Source of the DNA: Pseudoxanthomonas kaohsiungensis
Lineage (GTDB): Bacteria; Pseudomonadota; Gammaproteobacteria; Xanthomonadales; Xanthomonadaceae
Reading direction: 5' to 3'
Length of the DNA: 64,000 nucleotides
Assembly: GCF_010211765.1 (NCBI RefSeq)
Contig: NZ_PDWO01000003.1
Span: forward strand, 124,001 to 188,000
Of the stretch, positions 62,199-64,000 are shown in pieces. Within the stretch, counting starts at the first letter, position 1. Each line of letters begins with the position of its first letter. The translations under genes were made by a program, and so were the position numbers. A model generated the notes under the pieces. That model made no database searches. It saw nothing but the letters and a program-made list of their open reading frames with translations, and was not told where the DNA came from.

Positions 62199-64000
62199 TC
62201 AACTCACACCATGAAAGTCGAACAGCCGGACCGCGCGATCAACAAGCTCCGCTGTGCGCTTTTCGATCTGCTCAACGCTCCAGGCATCCGACTTGGCCAA
62301 CTCCTCATTGAGCCGCAGGCCATTCCTGTATCCAACCGGCCGGCCCTGCCTGTCCGTACGATCGCGTTTTTCAGCAAAGCTCTTGTTGCCCAGAGTGCTG
62401 TTGAAACCCGAAATGGTCAGGTTGCCCAACCTGTGCACATGCACCTGTTGCAACCCCTTCGCTTTCGTCATGTCGCCGCCTGCAATCATGTCCACCCATG
62501 CCTCGGGGATGTTCTCGCCCTGGGGAAAGATGTGTTCAATGGTCCAGACGAACTGCTTGTTCTCGAACCGCCACAGGTCCACCCAGGTTTCCCGGGTCAT
62601 ACCTTGTTCCGCCAGTGCGCACAGCACGAAACGCGCAACGCCAGCATTCTCCTCGTAGATGGCACCTTCCAGCTTGCCGCGGAACACGTCGTCGGACGCA
62701 GACACCGCAAGCAACGTATCGCGAATCGTGATCACGACCTCATCACCGGCCTTGTCAGAAAGCCTGTCAACAATCGACATGAAAAGTCGTGTCAGATCAC
62801 GGGTAGGCGGCGTATCGGTCAGGTTGCGACGAACGAAGAAGCACACAAGCAACCGCACGACGGCACTCAACTGCGTTGAATCCAGTCCCAGTGTCTGGCG
62901 CTGCATCAGCAGGTACAGCATCAACAGGTGGGAGGGCGCGCCCTGGATACGATCCAGATCCTGCAACGGCTTGTCCAGGGCAGCCCAGGTCGGATCCTCA
63001 TTGCGCCCCAGCATCAACGCATACAAGCGCCCGGCCTCACGAATGTCCTTGAGGTGCTGCTCGGCATTCTCGTTGATCAACTTCTCATAGATCTGGATCA
63101 AGTTGGAGCGCTTAGCCTCCGGACCCAGAGGATCCTTGCGCTTGTCCTCTTCCTTGCGGAATGGCGCATTCAGCCGATCCTTGAACGCGTTGTAGTAATG
63201 TCGGAAAAAGCGTTCCTGGACGGCATAATCATCGCCAAGATCTTCGAGCAATTTCTTCCAAATATCGAAGTAGCGGTCCACCTTGCCGGGTTCATCGATC
63301 TCCAGCCTTGCCAGCAACTTGTTCTTGATCAGATCGATGGCTGTCAGCGGAACGCCGCGATTGTTCAGCGACTCGAACAAGGTGTAGGCATCCGCATGGC
63401 TGGCGACCTCAATCTTCACTAGGCTGGCCTGACTCACCTTCTCAAGGAAAGTCATGATCGGCGCGATCCGGTCCTCATGGCCGTCAAGCATCGCCCTGAT
63501 GCGGGACTGAAAGTACCGGTATGCCTTGAATATCTTCCGATTGCCGGCATAAGACGGCGTGTCGACGTGACCAATGACGCCCGCCTCTGCCAACACAGCG
63601 CGGTAATCGTCCAGATTCCTGTTCTGGATCTGCGGGATCACCCGAAGCTCGTCATCGCCCTTTTTCAGCACCAGCTTGCGCTTGAGGTTGATCAGCTCCA
63701 CACGCTGGTCGTCATCCAGATCCTTATCCTGCACTCTCAGCGCCTGGTACAGCGCAGCAAACAACAGCGACAGCGTGGTCAGGCGCTGCTGGCCGTCGAC
63801 CACTTCCAGACGCTGGATCGCCAGGGTGTCGGTGGTGTGGTTGATGCAGATGATCGAACCCAGGAAGTAACCGGGATCGTTGTCCAACAGGTCGTCAAAC
63901 AAGGACTCCCACGCTTTCGAGCCCCAGGTGTACTCGCGTTGGTAGCGCGGAATGGCGTAGACCACCCGTGCCTCGATGTCGAACAACTGGGAGATCGGAA
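62199..64000 (-). CDS. DUF262/DUF1524 protein, GmrSD/BrxU-like (5' end outside window)
   Basis: About 600 residues are visible, and the frame is open to the right edge, beginning PISQLFDIEARVVYAIPRYQ; the true start lies beyond 64000. DUF262 motif DGQQRLTTLSLLF is near residue 65, and the C-terminal HNH-like DUF1524 region has TIEHIFPQ and HRLGNLTISGFN. Fused DUF262-DUF1524 proteins are type IV restriction enzymes such as GmrSD that cut modified DNA. In some BREX islands the homologue BrxU lies just upstream of pglZ and complements BREX by attacking phages with modified DNA, which matches the position here. Confidence 0.9.
   Translation of the reverse strand, partial: PISQLFDIEARVVYAIPRYQREYTWGSKAWESLFDDLLDNDPGYFLGSIICINHTTDTLAIQRLEVVDGQQRLTTLSLLFAALYQALRVQDKDLDDDQRVELINLKRKLVLKKGDDELRVIPQIQNRNLDDYRAVLAEAGVIGHVDTPSYAGNRKIFKAYRYFQSRIRAMLDGHEDRIAPIMTFLEKVSQASLVKIEVASHADAYTLFESLNNRGVPLTAIDLIKNKLLARLEIDEPGKVDRYFDIWKKLLEDLGDDYAVQERFFRHYYNAFKDRLNAPFRKEEDKRKDPLGPEAKRSNLIQIYEKLINENAEQHLKDIREAGRLYALMLGRNEDPTWAALDKPLQDLDRIQGAPSHLLMLYLLMQRQTLGLDSTQLSAVVRLLVCFFVRRNLTDTPPTRDLTRLFMSIVDRLSDKAGDEVVITIRDTLLAVSASDDVFRGKLEGAIYEENAGVARFVLCALAEQGMTRETWVDLWRFENKQFVWTIEHIFPQGENIPEAWVDMIAGGDMTKAKGLQQVHVHRLGNLTISGFNSTLGNKSFAEKRDRTDRQGRPVGYRNGLRLNEELAKSDAWSVEQIEKRTAELVDRAVRLFDFHGVS

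Overview
The window is high-GC chromosomal DNA from a gammaproteobacterium of the Xanthomonadaceae (Xanthomonas, Lysobacter, Luteimonas or Stenotrophomonas type). The main grounds are an LPS/O-antigen locus abutting metB, which is the classical xanthomonad position, GTAG-headed REP palindromes, pilU, and the DUF4398/OmpA pair. The exact genus cannot be fixed from the sequence.

Layout. (1) 1-17091: O-antigen locus, mostly on the minus strand. It holds galE, a coiled-coil methyltransferase, a GT2-GT4 fusion, a GT4, the Wzm/Wzt ABC exporter, a double-domain FkbM-type methyltransferase, gmd-rmd for GDP-D-rhamnose, and a GtrB-like/GtrA pair. Genes overlap or nearly touch, as expected for one exporter-dependent polysaccharide pathway. 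(2) 17075-43000: conserved housekeeping DNA: metB and a cystathionine beta-synthase, DUF465, DUF4398/OmpA, pilU, a maleylacetoacetate isomerase/FAH pair, rhlE, queD, a phasin with a palindromic operator, bioD, a TMEM175-like channel, a free-Met-R-sulfoxide reductase, a B12 riboswitch with btuB, dinB, fabA-fabB, an M3 peptidase, a cysteine-synthase-like enzyme and a membrane alpha/beta hydrolase. Two families of GTAG-headed REP palindromes punctuate the gaps. (3) 42960-54600: glmS and glmU flank an efflux module (HlyD-type adaptor, ABC ATPase, two MacB/FtsX permeases, a small exported protein, a sigma54-dependent response regulator and its kinase). The module has a near-consensus -24/-12 promoter and an upstream TGTCCGC repeat cluster.

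(4) 54804-55806: a second GtrA protein and trpG. (5) 55953-64000 (right edge, cut): the 3' half of a BREX phage-defence operon on the minus strand. In transcription order it is a GmrSD/BrxU-like DUF262 gene (5' end outside the window), an AbiEi-like winged-helix regulator, an AbiEii-like nucleotidyltransferase, pglZ and brxL. The last four genes overlap end to start. A small AT-rich gap before the regulator carries a promoter with a palindromic operator, so an AbiE-type toxin-antitoxin pair appears to control pglZ and brxL. The remaining BREX genes (brxA, brxB, brxC, pglX) would lie beyond position 64000. This nested defence arrangement is the most interesting part of the window; the sigma54 efflux module comes second.
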